Below are positions 11,294-22,491 of a stretch of 64,000 nucleotides of DNA, one piece after another; the stretch's first letter is position 1; every line of letters begins with the position of its first letter. The notes under the pieces were generated by a model. The model did not search any database and was not told the DNA's origin. It saw only the letters and a program-made list of their open reading frames with translations. The position numbers and the translations under genes were made by a program. The DNA is from Tillus elongatus. Its lineage: Eukaryota; Arthropoda; Insecta; Coleoptera; Cleridae. The DNA is taken from contig OZ023265.1 of the NCBI GenBank assembly GCA_964006375.1, positions 151,132,769-151,196,768 of the forward strand, read 5' to 3'.

Positions 11294-13135
11294 TTATTTA
11301 ATAAGGTTTCTGTAAATAGAAGGAAAGTTCATGCTGTTGGTGTTTGAAACATTAAGAACATTGGAGCCATTTATGTACTTGTAGATCTCCATTTCCTCCA
11401 GGACAAACCGTTCCATACCAAAACTGGATGGGTGAAGGATTCTGGCGTCGTTCTCCTTGTTAAAGGTGTGGCCGCTATCTCTGAGTTGGCAAGTTGGTGT
11501 TATCGACATTATTTCTGCTTCTAAGATGTTCAGATACCCTGGTACCCAGTGCCCTTCCCGTTCTTCCTATATAAACAGTGTTACATTGGGGGTCCCCACA
11601 GGTGAGACAATATACCCCCGACTTCTTAAGGTGAGGAATAGAATCCTCATTATGAACCAGCATCTTCTTAACAGTATATCTCGACCTGTATGCGAACTTG
11701 ACATTGTCTCTCTTTAAGAGACGAGAGACTGCAGCAGTGATTGGGCCACAGTATGTAAGAGGAAAGTATGAGGGACTCTCTGATTGGGCTGTCGAGAGAT
11801 TGGAACTTGTCTCTCTCAAGAGCTGACGACTCTTTCTTCTTATCAATCTGTCTATTAAGTCGACAGGGTATTCATTATTTACTGCTGGCTGTTTAATAAC
11901 ATTGAGCTCGTTATTAAAGTTCGTCCCCGACAGTGGGACTCGAAACAGTCTATCAATTAGATATATTATGGACGCCAATCTGTGGGACATATCGTGGCAA
12001 GATCTATATGGGATTAGGTGGTCTGTTTGTGTTGGTTTTCTATATATGTCGAATTCAATTGAGTTGTATTTTCTTGTTAACTTCAGATCCAGAAAACTGA
12101 TGGACATGTTCTCTTCAAGTTCCATTGTGAAGTTATTATTGACATGTAGATCGTTCAACCAACCGGGAAACAGGTGAAGCTGCTCTAAAGGTAACCGACC
12201 ACAACACCAACACGTCATCCACATACCGTGTCCAGGACGAAATGAAGTCCCTATATGGATTTAAATTATTGAAAACAAGTTCTTTCTCAAAGAACGCCAT
12301 GAAAACCTTTGCACACAAGGGAGGCAGTGGGTTACCCATTGGAAGACCGTCTTTTTGGAGATAAATTCTGTCATTGAACGAAAAGAAATTCTGTGCCAAA
12401 CATACCTTGACTAGGGCGTTGAGCGCTCCCGGTACTTCACGATTGAGTGAAGACGAAGCAAGGAGATTTCTCAATAGAAGAAGTGTCTGATTGACCGGGA
12501 CACTGGTAAACAAATTGGAAACGTCGAAAGACACCAATATCGTACCACCATGCACCGGTACTCCTCGAAGCCTCTCTACTAATGTGACCGAGTTCTTTAT
12601 CGAGTAAGGGGACCCTAAATCCACTCTAGACACCAGGAAAGACGAAAGGAAACCAGACAACCTGTACGTGAGACAACCCACGAACGAAACAACTGGTCTA
12701 ATGGGACAATCTTCTTTGTTTATCTTTGGTAAACCATAAAGACGAGGAACAATGTGATTCATTGGATATAAATGTTTGTAATTTTCTGATAGAACAGGTG
12801 CAAATCGATCGAAGGCCTTCTTAAACTTTGAAATGAAAGAAGGCAAGGGATTAAAATTTACTGGTAAGATTCCATTATCATTCAAGAAGCTGGCGACTTT
12901 TGGGACGTAGTCATTCTTATCCAGAATAACCACACAATGCCCATTGTCTGCCTTAGACAGAAACAAGTCATTGTCCCTGATAACTCTTTTCAATGACGAA
13001 ATGACTGAGCCGTATGGGTTGAGTCCTATCGAATTGGCTCTGAACTTGGAAATTACATTGTGGATCAAACCACGTAACAAATCTGCATTATTTTTATGTA
13101 ATTTGACTAGTTTGAATTTAACTTATTGATTGTCA
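11294..13135 (-). pseudogene. Penelope-like reverse transcriptase with GIY-YIG endonuclease
   Basis: The encoded protein combines a Penelope-type reverse transcriptase with a C-terminal GIY-YIG nuclease. From the N terminus: LSKADNGHCVVILDKNDY, then VPRLYGLPKINKEDCPIRPV, LVSFDVSNLFTSVPV (catalytic aspartate), DGLPMGNPLPPLCA and the catalytic YVDDVL at about 12,215. After a frameshift near 12,200 come SFLDLKLTRKYNSIEFDIYR and the nuclease SGVYCLTC...NTVYIGRTGRALGTRVSEHL (near 11,500-11,600), with the GIY-like GVY, YIG and arginine present. A second frameshift near 11,485 leads to the C-terminal tail ending at a stop at 11,294. Upstream of 13,080 the frame continues as KFKLVKLHKNNADLLRGLI, so the methionine near 13,080 is probably not the original start. 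Only two frameshifts: a fairly recent copy. Confidence 0.88.
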
Positions 13136-13138
13136 AGG

Positions 13139-13202
13139 TCCTGAGGTATAGAGATATACTTCAGCACTAAATAAAAAAGCAAACACAATCCTGCAGCTTC
13201 AT
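13139..13202 (+). repeat. 64-bp segment shared with 14,639-14,702
   Basis: CCTGAGGTATAGAGATATAC onwards is repeated at 14,640-14,702 with about four differences. It interrupts the otherwise continuous match between the two inverted ends of the Penelope-like element. Confidence 0.8.
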
Positions 13203-13552
13203 AAGAGTGTTGTTCATATTTGTGGGACTCCAGTCCCGTTTTAAGTTTTTTAAATATTAAATTGTACGTTTTTATAGAGACGTTTTATAACTCCTGACAC
13301 TAATCTCAGTTTAAATATTGCTTGCCCGTTAGGGCTAATCTGTATTTGACATTTAGCTTTGCTGGACTTTGTATTCTTTCTGTAGTTGCGAAGTTAGTCA
13401 CTCGCAAGTTAGACCTACCAGAAACATAGTTTCTGACAACTACCTTTTTACCTTCTAGGTCTAAACCCCTGAAGATGGCACGTTAATGTGTTGAAACGCG
13501 TAGGCTTTTGAGAATAAATCAGTTTGTCTGGTAGTAAAAGCCTTTAATTTCC
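13203..13552 (-). repeat. Right inverted terminal repeat of the Penelope-like element
   Basis: Mirror of 10,230-10,580. It carries the better preserved hammerhead core on the plus strand and a GAATAAATC signal 13,512-13,520. Confidence 0.85.
13461..13507 (+). ncRNA. Hammerhead-ribozyme-like motif, right PLE terminus
   Basis: CTGAAGA (13,469-13,475) is followed by U, a GGCAC/GTGTT hairpin with loop GTTAAT, GAAA (13,493-13,496), AC-GC-GT and A as the cleavage-site nucleotide (GUA). Stem I can pair AAACCC with GGCTTT with one mismatch. The core is intact but stem III is only two pairs, a form known to work best as a dimer in other animals, and one extra U precedes stem II. Confidence 0.55.
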
Positions 13553-14150
13553 TATAACCATGTCAAACCCAGACGTTATGACGTTTAGAAATAATGAAAG
13601 GTAAAGCCTATATGTCTCTAAAGCATTATGAACTTCATTTTGTGCCACAAAATGGATGTTTATTTGCTTTCTGAATAGTTGGGGATTACAGGTCTTTGGA
13701 AATATATCTACCGGAAGGACATTATAGGAGAACAAGATTCCGAGACGAACCGATAAAGTGCGCGGTTTCCGATTAAAACATTCTCCGATTAAAGGTGGCA
13801 AGCGGAGGTACTAAGGAAGCAATTTCTGAGGAGCAATATCGATGATAGTATTAATAGAACAACGCGTATCTTTTATTTGAATTAAGATGTAATCAGCTGC
13901 TTGTATCATATTGACTCATTTAACGAAATATTAATTTAATTTTTAAATATATAAATAATTAAAAATTATATTTGTAAAGTAACGCTTCATTCATATGTGT
14001 TTGATTTCCCGCTTCACAGTACAATTTGGTAGCCCTTGTAAGTTGCTATGATCAAAATGCTTCCTAGTATGAGTGATTAAAGCGGATTAAGGTTGATCTA
14101 TGAAAATGAATTCACTTTCTTGGTGCCCACAATTACTATACTCTTAACTA
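13553..14150. other. AT-rich sequence, nothing recognised
   Basis: No motif-bearing ORF. It contains the possible right target duplication of the Penelope-like element at 13,594. Confidence 0.4.
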
Positions 14151-15440
14151 AACTAAAATCTCAGAAATGTCCCGAAGTATTAATAGTTTCTTTCTTAACT
14201 GCAGACCCAAAATTCACCTAACCCAAATCATTGACTATTGTGATGCGCGTTTTGCGAGAAAGTTGGAAGGCAAATTTTGTGACAGCAAGGTAGTCGAATG
14301 CGATATCCACAAAATCTCAAAAATGCCACGAGGTGAGGAGATATTCTTCAGAATGGAATACCATGAATCAGCGTCAACCTCCCCGTCGACCAATAATAAA
14401 TAAAGAAAAAATTAGTCATTCAAACGTAGTTGGCTGTGATATTAATAAAATCTCTGAATCGGCCCGAGGTATAGGGGTTCTTCTGAATTAAATATCGAAA
14501 ATTCACCTAACTCAACTTGTTGACTATTAAAGTGCGCGTTTTACAAAGACTCAATCTGATTAAGAATCAAATTTGACCTCAAAACAACGTGGATAACAGC
14601 AACATAGGGGAACGCGATATCAACAAAATATCAAAAAATCCTGAGGTATAGAGATATACTTCAGCACTGAATAAAAAAGCGAAAACAATCCTGCAGCTTC
14701 ATGGGCCCCCATCTTGAATGGTGTAGCTTTTGGGGCTGGTTGAATTAGCCTCCTGCTCAGAACGGTGTTGTTTTCAGTCACGGGGCTGGTGACATTTGCC
14801 CCCTGTTCTGAGCGGGATGTTCTAAATAAAAAGGAGAGTTTTTCTCTTGAAACACGCTGTTTTATGGCTATAGTGTAATGCTTTGTGGCAACTTGCGCGT
14901 TTATTAAATCAAGTAAAACGCAGCTTGATTTGCAGCTAAATAATTTCAGTTATATCAAATAAGTCTTTAAAAAGTAGCGTGAAATTTAGGAAGCATGTAT
15001 CAGAAAGCACCGCCTTACAACAGCATTCTGCTCGTTGTGCACACTAGATGTTAAAATGTAATTTAGATGCGACAGAAGAGGAACCTGGTGAATTTTTCGT
15101 CGCGTATATAGCTGTCGGTGTCGGGGATAAGTGATGTCAGTTATTTTTAGAATAGTAGAACACAGATTCACGTTAATTTAAGATTTTAGAATTTCTGTAT
15201 TAAACCACAGAGTATTCAGTTATTCAATGGACAGAAGTGATGACTTCATAGATGACAATTATGTCGATGATTGAAAATAAACAGTGGAAAATTAAGAGAA
15301 ACGTGTTGTACGTTACAATACGCCTCATCGACCAATGGGGTTTGCTTGCATTTTTACTTATGCTAGATTTGATTATAAAAACGTAGTGGGCTGCAATATT
15401 AATAAAAACTCGAAAATGTCCCGAGGTATCAAGGAATACT
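14150..15440. repeat. Degenerate repeats of a CCCGAGGTAT-type unit
   Basis: Related lines recur at 14,165, 14,320, 14,455, 14,635 and 15,410: an ATATTAATAAAATCTCGAAAAT-like lead followed by GTCCCGAGGTAT and a run ending TACTTC. The 64-bp piece inside the Penelope-like end belongs to this family. Between 14,705 and 14,820 a GGGGCTGGT...CTGAGCGG sentence occurs twice. No protein was recognised; the 14,167-14,403 ORF overlaps these repeats. Confidence 0.5.
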
Positions 15441-15719
15441 TCTAAATTGCACACAAAATATGTATTTACTTCTCCACGTAGACTAATAGCCATTGTTTGA
15501 AATGTTGCTGAAGAAACATCTGTCAACCTGTGAAAATAAGAGCAGATTCGGTGAACTTGATTTTAAGCTACAAACGATCAAGCAGCATCCAAAATTTAAA
15601 GTCTTTCACATCAGTTGACGCGTAGTTCGTTTAACAAATATAAATTTACAGAATGCCAAGTATAGCAAACAGATGAGAGCAGATGGATATTTTTTCATAT
15701 TTTGTTGCAAATTTGTATA
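15441..15719. other. AT-rich sequence, nothing recognised
   Basis: No recognisable gene or repeat structure. Confidence 0.4.
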
Positions 15720-16335
15720 CTGAACTAAAAAAATCACTTATTCTGCAATTTTCCTATGTTATAACGGTTATATTTTTTCAAGCAGATTCCTTGTTAGTTA
15801 GTACATGACTAAAATTGGTTTAGTTAAGTTTAAATATCGATGGTTAGAAAGACCTCAAGCCTTAAGTGTCATCTTACGTACCTAAGGATTCATTTAATCT
15901 AACCTAGGCTATATACTACTTGTAGATTTATTTTGCTGTATATTAAAAAAACGTATTAGAAAGTCTATGTTTGCTTTATTGAAAGGTACTAAACGTCTGG
16001 TAGATAAATAACTTTTTTAAATTTTATCGCAATGTTTTATATACAAAACGCTAGACTGAAAAAAAGAACTCCGCTTTGTAATTTGGTAAATTTGTAACGA
16101 TTATATAGGAACCTGTTTTACGCAGAATTATAGTTATATGAATAAAAGTGGCTTAGCTAAGTTAAAATATCGATTACTAGAAAGGTCCGAGGTCTCAATA
16201 AATTGTTTTCTAAAGCACTCAAAGATCATAACCTAGACTAGATACTATACCTATTTCACGTTATATTAAAATATATCCTATAAAATTTATGTTTACTTAA
16301 TCGAAGAGGTACTAAACGTCCAGTAAATATTGGAA
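15720..16335 (+). repeat. Degenerate tandem duplication, about 300 bp per copy
   Basis: 15,720-16,010 and 16,070-16,335 share ordered blocks: a TTAGTTAAGTTTAAATATCGAT block, TAGAAAG, CCTAGGCTATATACTA-like text and GGTACTAAACGTC followed by GTA. The two copies have diverged by perhaps a quarter. Function unknown. Confidence 0.6.
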
Positions 16336-16689
16336 TTCCTTTTATGTAATGCTTGTGAAAGTATTGAACCGGCACATCGTTTCTAAGCTCTTTCTCATCA
16401 AAGAGGTTCGACGCTTTTATAACGACATCATTAGCCAAATGAGATCCTTGCATGTAGGTTCTGCCGTTCTATTATAGACACCCCTTATTAGGTTACAGAA
16501 TTACATCTGAAATTGATAGATACTTACCACAAAATGAACCCAAATTCTGGCAAGGTTGGTAAATAATCAGAGCGCGTAAAGAACGCAATACCGATATTAT
16601 TAGTAGTAGCACACTCTAGAGCAGCTCGCTATAAATGAACACGATGTACTGAAGGTGATGCACAAATTGTAAATAATTTAGGATGCACT
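16336..16689. other. AT-rich sequence, nothing recognised
   Basis: No recognisable gene or repeat structure. Confidence 0.4.
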
Positions 16690-16832
16690 TTTTGTGAATT
16701 TTCTTAAAAAAAAAGTTCACTAATGAGGAAATCCCGACTTTTGAATTTAAAAAATATTCTTCACATGAGCGCTAATTAGGCCCCCTAGAACACATATCCG
16801 GGGTCAGTTTGAATTTTTATATGTTTATAAAT
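16690..16832 (+). repeat. GCAGCAAG-family fragment (hairpin end)
   Basis: A copy of the end section shared with 28,998-29,130, 46,300-46,440 and others: a GTGAATTTTC/AAAATTCAC-type hairpin, ATGAGGAAATCCCGACTTTTG, GAGCGCTAATTAGGCCCC and CATATCCGGGGTCAGTTT. The rest of the element is absent. Confidence 0.8.
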
Positions 16833-17044
16833 AACCGATAGTTTGAAGCAAGACAATTTCCCACACCAAAGCTCAAAGCAAAATTACAAAAATACTTATT
16901 GCAAAAGGTGATTTATGATATGGATGAGTATTTTAATGCCACTGATTTTTAAGTTATTTTGACTTGACTTTGCTCCCTCTGAACATAACTACCTTTTAAT
17001 TATATTTTGGATGTTTCGGTTAGTGTTTCATAAGGTTTTGTTCT
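16833..17044. other. AT-rich sequence, nothing recognised
   Basis: No recognisable gene or repeat structure. Confidence 0.35.
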
Positions 17045-17320
17045 TTCTGTCTTTCTTTTTTATTTATACATGCAATTTTAAGATGTTTTATATCTTCAAT
17101 TTTTTGTAGGTGTCTTATGTTTTGTATTTTATATTTACACCTTCTGTACATTTATTGGTATTTTATTTATACATCGCCTTTTTAATATGTTGTATTTATA
17201 CGTTGTTTTTAATATGTTTTATTTATACATGGTTTTTATTATGTTTTGTTTATACTACGTTCTTAATATGTCTTATTTATACATTGTTTTTAATATGTTT
17301 TGTTTATACAGCACTTTTAC
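17045..17320 (+). repeat. Degenerate minisatellite, roughly 33-bp period
   Basis: TTTATAC followed by a T-rich stretch and AATATGTTTT repeats eight or so times. The long ORFs here simply read the repeat. A CAATAAAG signal followed by TATTATTATTATTATA at 17,513-17,538 may be the 3' end of a retroelement or the edge of the TAA tract into which the R4 element inserted. Confidence 0.65.
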
Positions 17321-17639
17321 ATTCGTACATACACTTCTATTTGTATTTGGGTTATTTTCAGTTACTCAGTTGTTTTGCTTAAACTCTTCACAAGTCTAAT
17401 TTGTGCATTCAATTTTAGTGTTTTGTTTGTGAAGACGGTTTCGTTCGTTTTATTTTATTTTTTTGAAGTCTCAGTAACTAACTCTACACATTTGTAATTG
17501 TTATTACTTGAGGCAATAAAGTATTATTATTATTATATAAGCGTTACACTTTCTCAGTATTACTACTGGAAACCTTTTGACCGACCCACCGCGCGCGACA
17601 TTGGGGTTCGGCTCGGTGGATGGGGATGAAATGCATCAT

Positions 17640-20600
17640 GTCGATATTATTATTACAGTCTGACTTCCGGTGCTTCAACACAGCAGACGTGTTTGAGGTC
17701 GCCACTTAACTGAGGAATTTTCGGACTATGTGACATGTCTGCAGCAGAACCGCCCTCTGCCCCATGTTTAGGATGTTATTTGGTAATCAGAGTTCCTTTA
17801 GATTTCCTATGAAATTTTTGGTGACTATTCCTTCCGCCGACATTACGAAAGGATATATAGCCACATTCTGGAGCTTCCATATGTTTTTTATTTAATATGC
17901 CAAGTTTTCATACTTGGTGATCTTTTCAATTTCAGTTTTCTGAATGTTATGGGACAGCGGTACAGCAATGTCTATGATCACAGCAAGCATCATCTGTTTG
18001 TTTATCAGGACAATGTCTGGCCTATTGAAGTCCACAGTGCGGTCCGTTATCATGGGTCGGTCCCAGTACAGGAAAAAGTCCGCCGACTCCAGCACCGCCT
18101 CCGTAGAATACTTGTAGTAAGCTGGTGTCGTTGACGGGTTCAGGAGGCTGTATTTCAAAGCGATTTGTAGATGGATGATCTTGGCGAGCTGGTTATGTCT
18201 GCCTAAGTAAGATGAGTCTGAGAGAGCAGGACATGCTGCCATGACGTGTTCAATGGTCTCTCCAACAACTGCGCATTTTAGACATTTATCCACCACTTCC
18301 AATTTTAGGCAATGCTTCTCGTAGTTTTTAGTTTTTATAACCCTATCCTGAATGGCCATCACAAAACCCTCTGTCTCCGGGTAGAGTTGCCCATTGACTA
18401 ACCATATAAGCGAAGATGTTTTATCAACACTATTCGTCTGCAGGTGTTTGGGGTACCTTCCATGCATAGCCTGGTCGCCCCACTGGACTACACCGTCCTA
18501 GTCAGCCGGGGAGTCCAACTCATAGTTGCGCTGACCCAGCCTACGTGGAGTATAATCCTTATCCTCGCACACAACTAACCTCATCAGTTCATCCTGCGAT
18601 GCAAGAAAACGTCGCATGTTTCTTTCTTGCTTAAAACAGAGGTTCTTTATATGGATTAACCCTCTGCCGCCTTCTATCCGAGGTGTATACAGTCTTCTAA
18701 CAGATGAGTTGGTGTGAAGGCAGCGAAATTTCGTAAGAAGCCTTCTCGTGAGTCTGTTCAGTTCATCCAAGTCGGTGTTAGACCACTTGACAACTCCAAA
18801 AGAATATGTCAATACTGGTACCGCCCATGAGTTGATAGCAGCACAGAGGTTACCTCCGGAAAGCTTAGTATTTATGAGCTTCGTGACTCTCTACCTATAT
18901 TTCTCCTGGAACTCCCGCTTTAGCCGGCTATGGTCCACACGCTGGTTTTGAGAACACCCTAGGTAGCGGTATGTCTCCTCAGGCGGTAGTTGTTCTATAT
19001 CGCAGAAGCAATGTTGGTCATCTTCGACTGCCCCTCTCCTGACGTTAATTATAGCACATTTGTCGAGTCCAAACGACATTTTTATATCATTGCTAAAGCT
19101 TTTAACAATATTAATCAGTGAGTGGAGCTTATCTTGTGCTTCAGAGTATAATTTAAGATCGTCCATGTATAATAAGTGGGATATTCTTATTCTGTTTTTC
19201 ATATTTAGTCTATACCCGGCTCCAGTTTTGTTTAGGACAGTCGACATGGGGTTCAGTGCCAAGCAGAACCACACCGGCGACAGGGAGTCCCCCTTAAAAA
19301 TGCCCTTTCCAATCTGCATTTTTCCACAATTTTTATTGGTCATCCATATGTTTATTCTCCAAGTACTCATGAGATGTTGAAGGACGTTTCTGATCCTTGG
19401 GCAGATCTTGTAGATTTCAAGTACCTTGTTTAACCAATCGTGGCGTACAGAATCAAATGCTTTGCTGTAGTCGATGTAGCATACATGTAAATTTCGTTTT
19501 CTTCTCTCGGCTTGTTTTAGTACTACAGCGTCTATTGTTAGCTGGTATTTGCAGCCCAAAGATTCTGTAAGACATACTTTCTGTTCCTCGTTGAAGATGT
19601 TGTTTGTCAGTCAGTGTTGATATATCTTTTCATTAATCAGGGAAGTGAAAAGCTTGTAAAGGACTGACAGGCAGGTTATTGGTCTGTAGTTTTTGGGTTC
19701 GTTTGCATCTCCTTTTTTGAAGAGCATGGAAGTGTTTCCTTTAGTGAGAAATTCGGGAACTTTATCTGGGTTGCTCAGTGCTCGGGTAAAGCATCGTGAA
19801 AGACTCTCATGCGCGCCAGTCAAATACTTAAGCCAGAAGCTATGCAGCCTGTTAGGCCCCGGGGCTCTCCAGTTCCGAGTTTTCCTGACGGCAGCAGTCA
19901 CCTCAGCTGGTGTAAACTCTCTCACCGACATCTGGGGCAAGTGCACATGCACGTCCTCCACGTCCTTGATCCATGATGCAGACCGATTAAAACCGCCTGC
20001 TTTCGCCCATGTAGTGCTCCAATATGTGTTGAAGTTGGAGCAATCGACGCTAGATGAAGCTTGTAGGTTCCCATCGGCCTCAATATTTCTCAGGAACTGC
20101 TTCTGATTGTTTCTGAATTCAGCATTCTGCTTCTTCCTTTTTGTAATCTCATTGTATCTTCTAAGCCTAGCTCCTTTGGCTTTCGCTTTTGGTCTAAGTT
20201 GATCTTTAAGATCCAAGAGTTGGTCAGTGTGGGAAGTATCTATCTTTTCTTGCGATGATCCTAATCTTTCGATACACTTTCTTTGATTGCCTGCCATCCA
20301 AAAACTCTGATATGATGTCGATTTTGCCTCTGAGCTCGTTGATGTCTTTTTCTAAGCGTTTCTGCCATTCAGGCTTTCTGTTGTCTTGGAATTTGTGATT
20401 TGACTTTGAATAAAAGTTTTTTGGCCGTTCAGCTCAACAACCGTAACTGCTGAGCAATATAAAGCCAGATGCACTTCGCGCAGGTTGTGGTGTGGGTTCA
20501 GGTACTCGGCAAGGGCATCATTGACTCTTGAGATAATTGTCTTGGCTCTAGTTATATTTCGTAACACCGGTATTACTGGCCTATCAAGTGGGTCAACTCC

Positions 20601-21484
20601 CCCAAAGTACGCTATTGAACTGAGTAGTTTCTCCTTAACTTCATCGATGTTCTGGGGTACTTGTGGGCTCTCGACGGCAAGGTCGGTCGTGTCGGTATGA
20701 ACTTGCTTAGTTTCAGCTCCGTCTTCAGGCTGTCCAAAGAGGTCCCGCTGCTGAAGTAAGTTGGCTACTTCTCGTTTGATTTCCTCACGTTCAGTCGTGG
20801 TCAGGTATCCTTTCCTCACAATCAAATTTTTTCTGTCAACTATGTTCTGCTCTGTTAAGTTTAACTCCGGGTGTCTTTTCGTGAATTCAGTGTGGAGAGA
20901 GTGTCTCCATCCAGGGAGTGGGTCTTCGTTGCACTGATTAGCGTAGTAGAACGTGCGAAGTACTTCTATATTCATTTCACGTGTCCATCCTATTCGTTTA
21001 GTGCGTTCTCTCCTGCAAGCAGCCCTCCTAACTGGGGGCGAGCCAGCAAGCAAAGTGGTTCTTCGACACCTTCTGTTTGTTCCACTCCACGGTTGTCATT
21101 TTGAGTTGTACCTTGATGGTTGACAGGGACTCGGCTTCCCCGGTTTCCTGCCGCTGGTGTCCCGCATACTGTCATACCCAGCACCAGCTCCAGGCATGCC
21201 CTGGCGCTCCCCAGGCAGCGACCTTTTTCCGAGGCTTTCATTGTTCTCCATCTTCATGGGATGCCCCTCTTTGTCCTTTTTTTTTTGGGTAAGAGGCTAG
21301 AACAAGGGAGGGAAAAAAAAGAAACCTCTGGTTAGGATGCGGATTTAGGATGTTGGTGGATGGGGAAAGGTAATAGGGATGGGAAGTGCCTGTAACCCTG
21401 GCCGGGAGCCCTTACAGGGTGCTACCGTCCGGGCCAGATGGACCCTGTTTTTTTCACGTGGTTGTTACTCCACCTCCGTTTTAT
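17640..21484 (-). mobile_element. R4/Dong-type LINE inserted in a TAA microsatellite
   Basis: A minus-strand non-LTR element whose 5' side abuts a long AAT array (21,483-21,570) and whose 3' side ends in TAATAATAATA (17,643-17,656) with more TAA triplets at 17,523-17,540. Members of the R4/Dong clade are known to insert at TAA repeats. A GC-rich 5' UTR (21,060-21,480) precedes the protein and a ~240-bp 3' UTR follows it, so the copy appears close to full length. Confidence 0.82.
17892..21053 (-). pseudogene. R4-type LINE protein: RT plus restriction-like endonuclease
   Basis: One long protein of about 1050 codons. An N-terminal region (KRIGWTREMNIEVLRTFYYA) resembles the DNA-binding start of R4 proteins. 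The reverse transcriptase follows: NYRPITCLSVLYKLFTSLI, CYIDYSKAFDSVRHDWL, GIFKGDSLSPVWFCLALNP and the catalytic LLYMDDLKLYS near 19,160. The C terminus has a zinc-knuckle-like CLKCAVVGETIEHVMAACP and the PD-D/E nuclease (RPDIVLINKQ then IIDIAVP) near 17,930-18,010. Damage is modest: in-frame stops at 19,609, 18,891 and 18,498, where the protein text continues in the same frame across each, and two frameshifts between about 20,240 and 20,390. The intact protein would cut target DNA and prime reverse transcription. Confidence 0.88.
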
Positions 21485-21486
21485 TC

Positions 21487-21569
<83 letters not shown>

Positions 21570-21570
21570 T
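21483..21570. repeat. (ATT)n microsatellite
   Basis: About 29 triplets, directly next to the 5' end of the R4-type LINE. Confidence 0.97.
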
Positions 21571-22491
21571 AATTATATTATTAGATGTTTAGCGCCTAAA
21601 AGTTAACGGCATCTATCAAAGCGTAAACAATTGCTTGATTTCCATCATATTTTAAAATTTTTAAGATTTATATCCTTTAACCTCGAAAAGTAAAACTATG
21701 AGGTATAATCTAACGTAATTTAGTCTTTATCATCTGAAAATAATAATTTATTATTTAGTTTACAAATTACATTTCAAGCTAGATATAATAAAAATTGGTT
21801 TAAATATGTATAGTTAATGTGGCTATAATTTCCAGGAACTTGTATACTTTGTAATCTCTCAAAAGTCATAAAACCGTAGTGTAGTAATCAGTATTATATA
21901 CCACTAGATCGTTATCCATTCGATATCGAGCATAATACCAAGTTATTTCCAAGTAAAATTCACAATAAATATCAAACAAGCTCTCCATTTGGAGCGTGCC
22001 AGCTTTTCACACGTATCAGAAAACAGTACACAGATTATTTTCTGTTGACTGGGTCTGTGGCTTTGATGCTAATTTCTGTTTTAAATATTTGTTGAAGGCG
22101 GAAGTATGAATATGGATATGTCAAGCCTAAAATCCAAAATGTTGCATGAAATAAAAGCTTTCAAATGGAAAGCGTATTCATGACATTTTAATTGACTAAA
22201 ATGTAACTGTTGCCTAAGTAATTTTGTCTTTAGCAATTCTGTCAGAATTTGTCACCTAGAGTACACCTATTCATTTAATTTTACCCTACTGTGTATTGTA
22301 GGCAACTACTTGACTTTAGAAAATTTACCTAAATGGATTATTTAATGAATTATAATTGAAAAGCTTCATTCTGTAATGTTATAATTACGAAGGCTAATAT
22401 TAATAATTTGAGTAGAAATAAAATTACTGCTTCAATTTACAATCTCGCCCAAAATTTGCGTGACGACAATACGTCTGTGTATTAAGACTAG
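21571..22491. other. AT-rich sequence, nothing recognised
   Basis: No motif-bearing ORF and no repeat. The last ~12 bp (AAGACTAGATGC) match the body that follows the ribozyme in the plus-strand copies downstream. Confidence 0.45.

Larger units (their letters stand above)
10230..13552 (-). mobile_element. Penelope-like element flanked by large inverted repeats
   Basis: A Penelope-like retroelement on the minus strand. Its coding region (11,294-13,135) lies between imperfect inverted repeats of about 350 bp (10,230-10,580 and 13,203-13,552). The match resumes for about 40 bp further in (10,588-10,630 against 13,095-13,137), after a 64-bp interruption in the right copy at 13,139-13,202. The outer ends are nearly identical (GGAAATTAAAGG). 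A 13-bp direct match ATGAAAGGTAAAG lies at 10,211 and 13,594, a possible target duplication although the right one is 41 bp from the end. Penelope-like elements are known for terminal repeats in direct or inverted orientation. Confidence 0.85.

Noticed and set aside
17110..17497. Overlapping plus-strand frames resembling a membrane protein
   Set aside because: Hydrophobic text arises from a T-rich minisatellite; frames overlap one another and lack start context.
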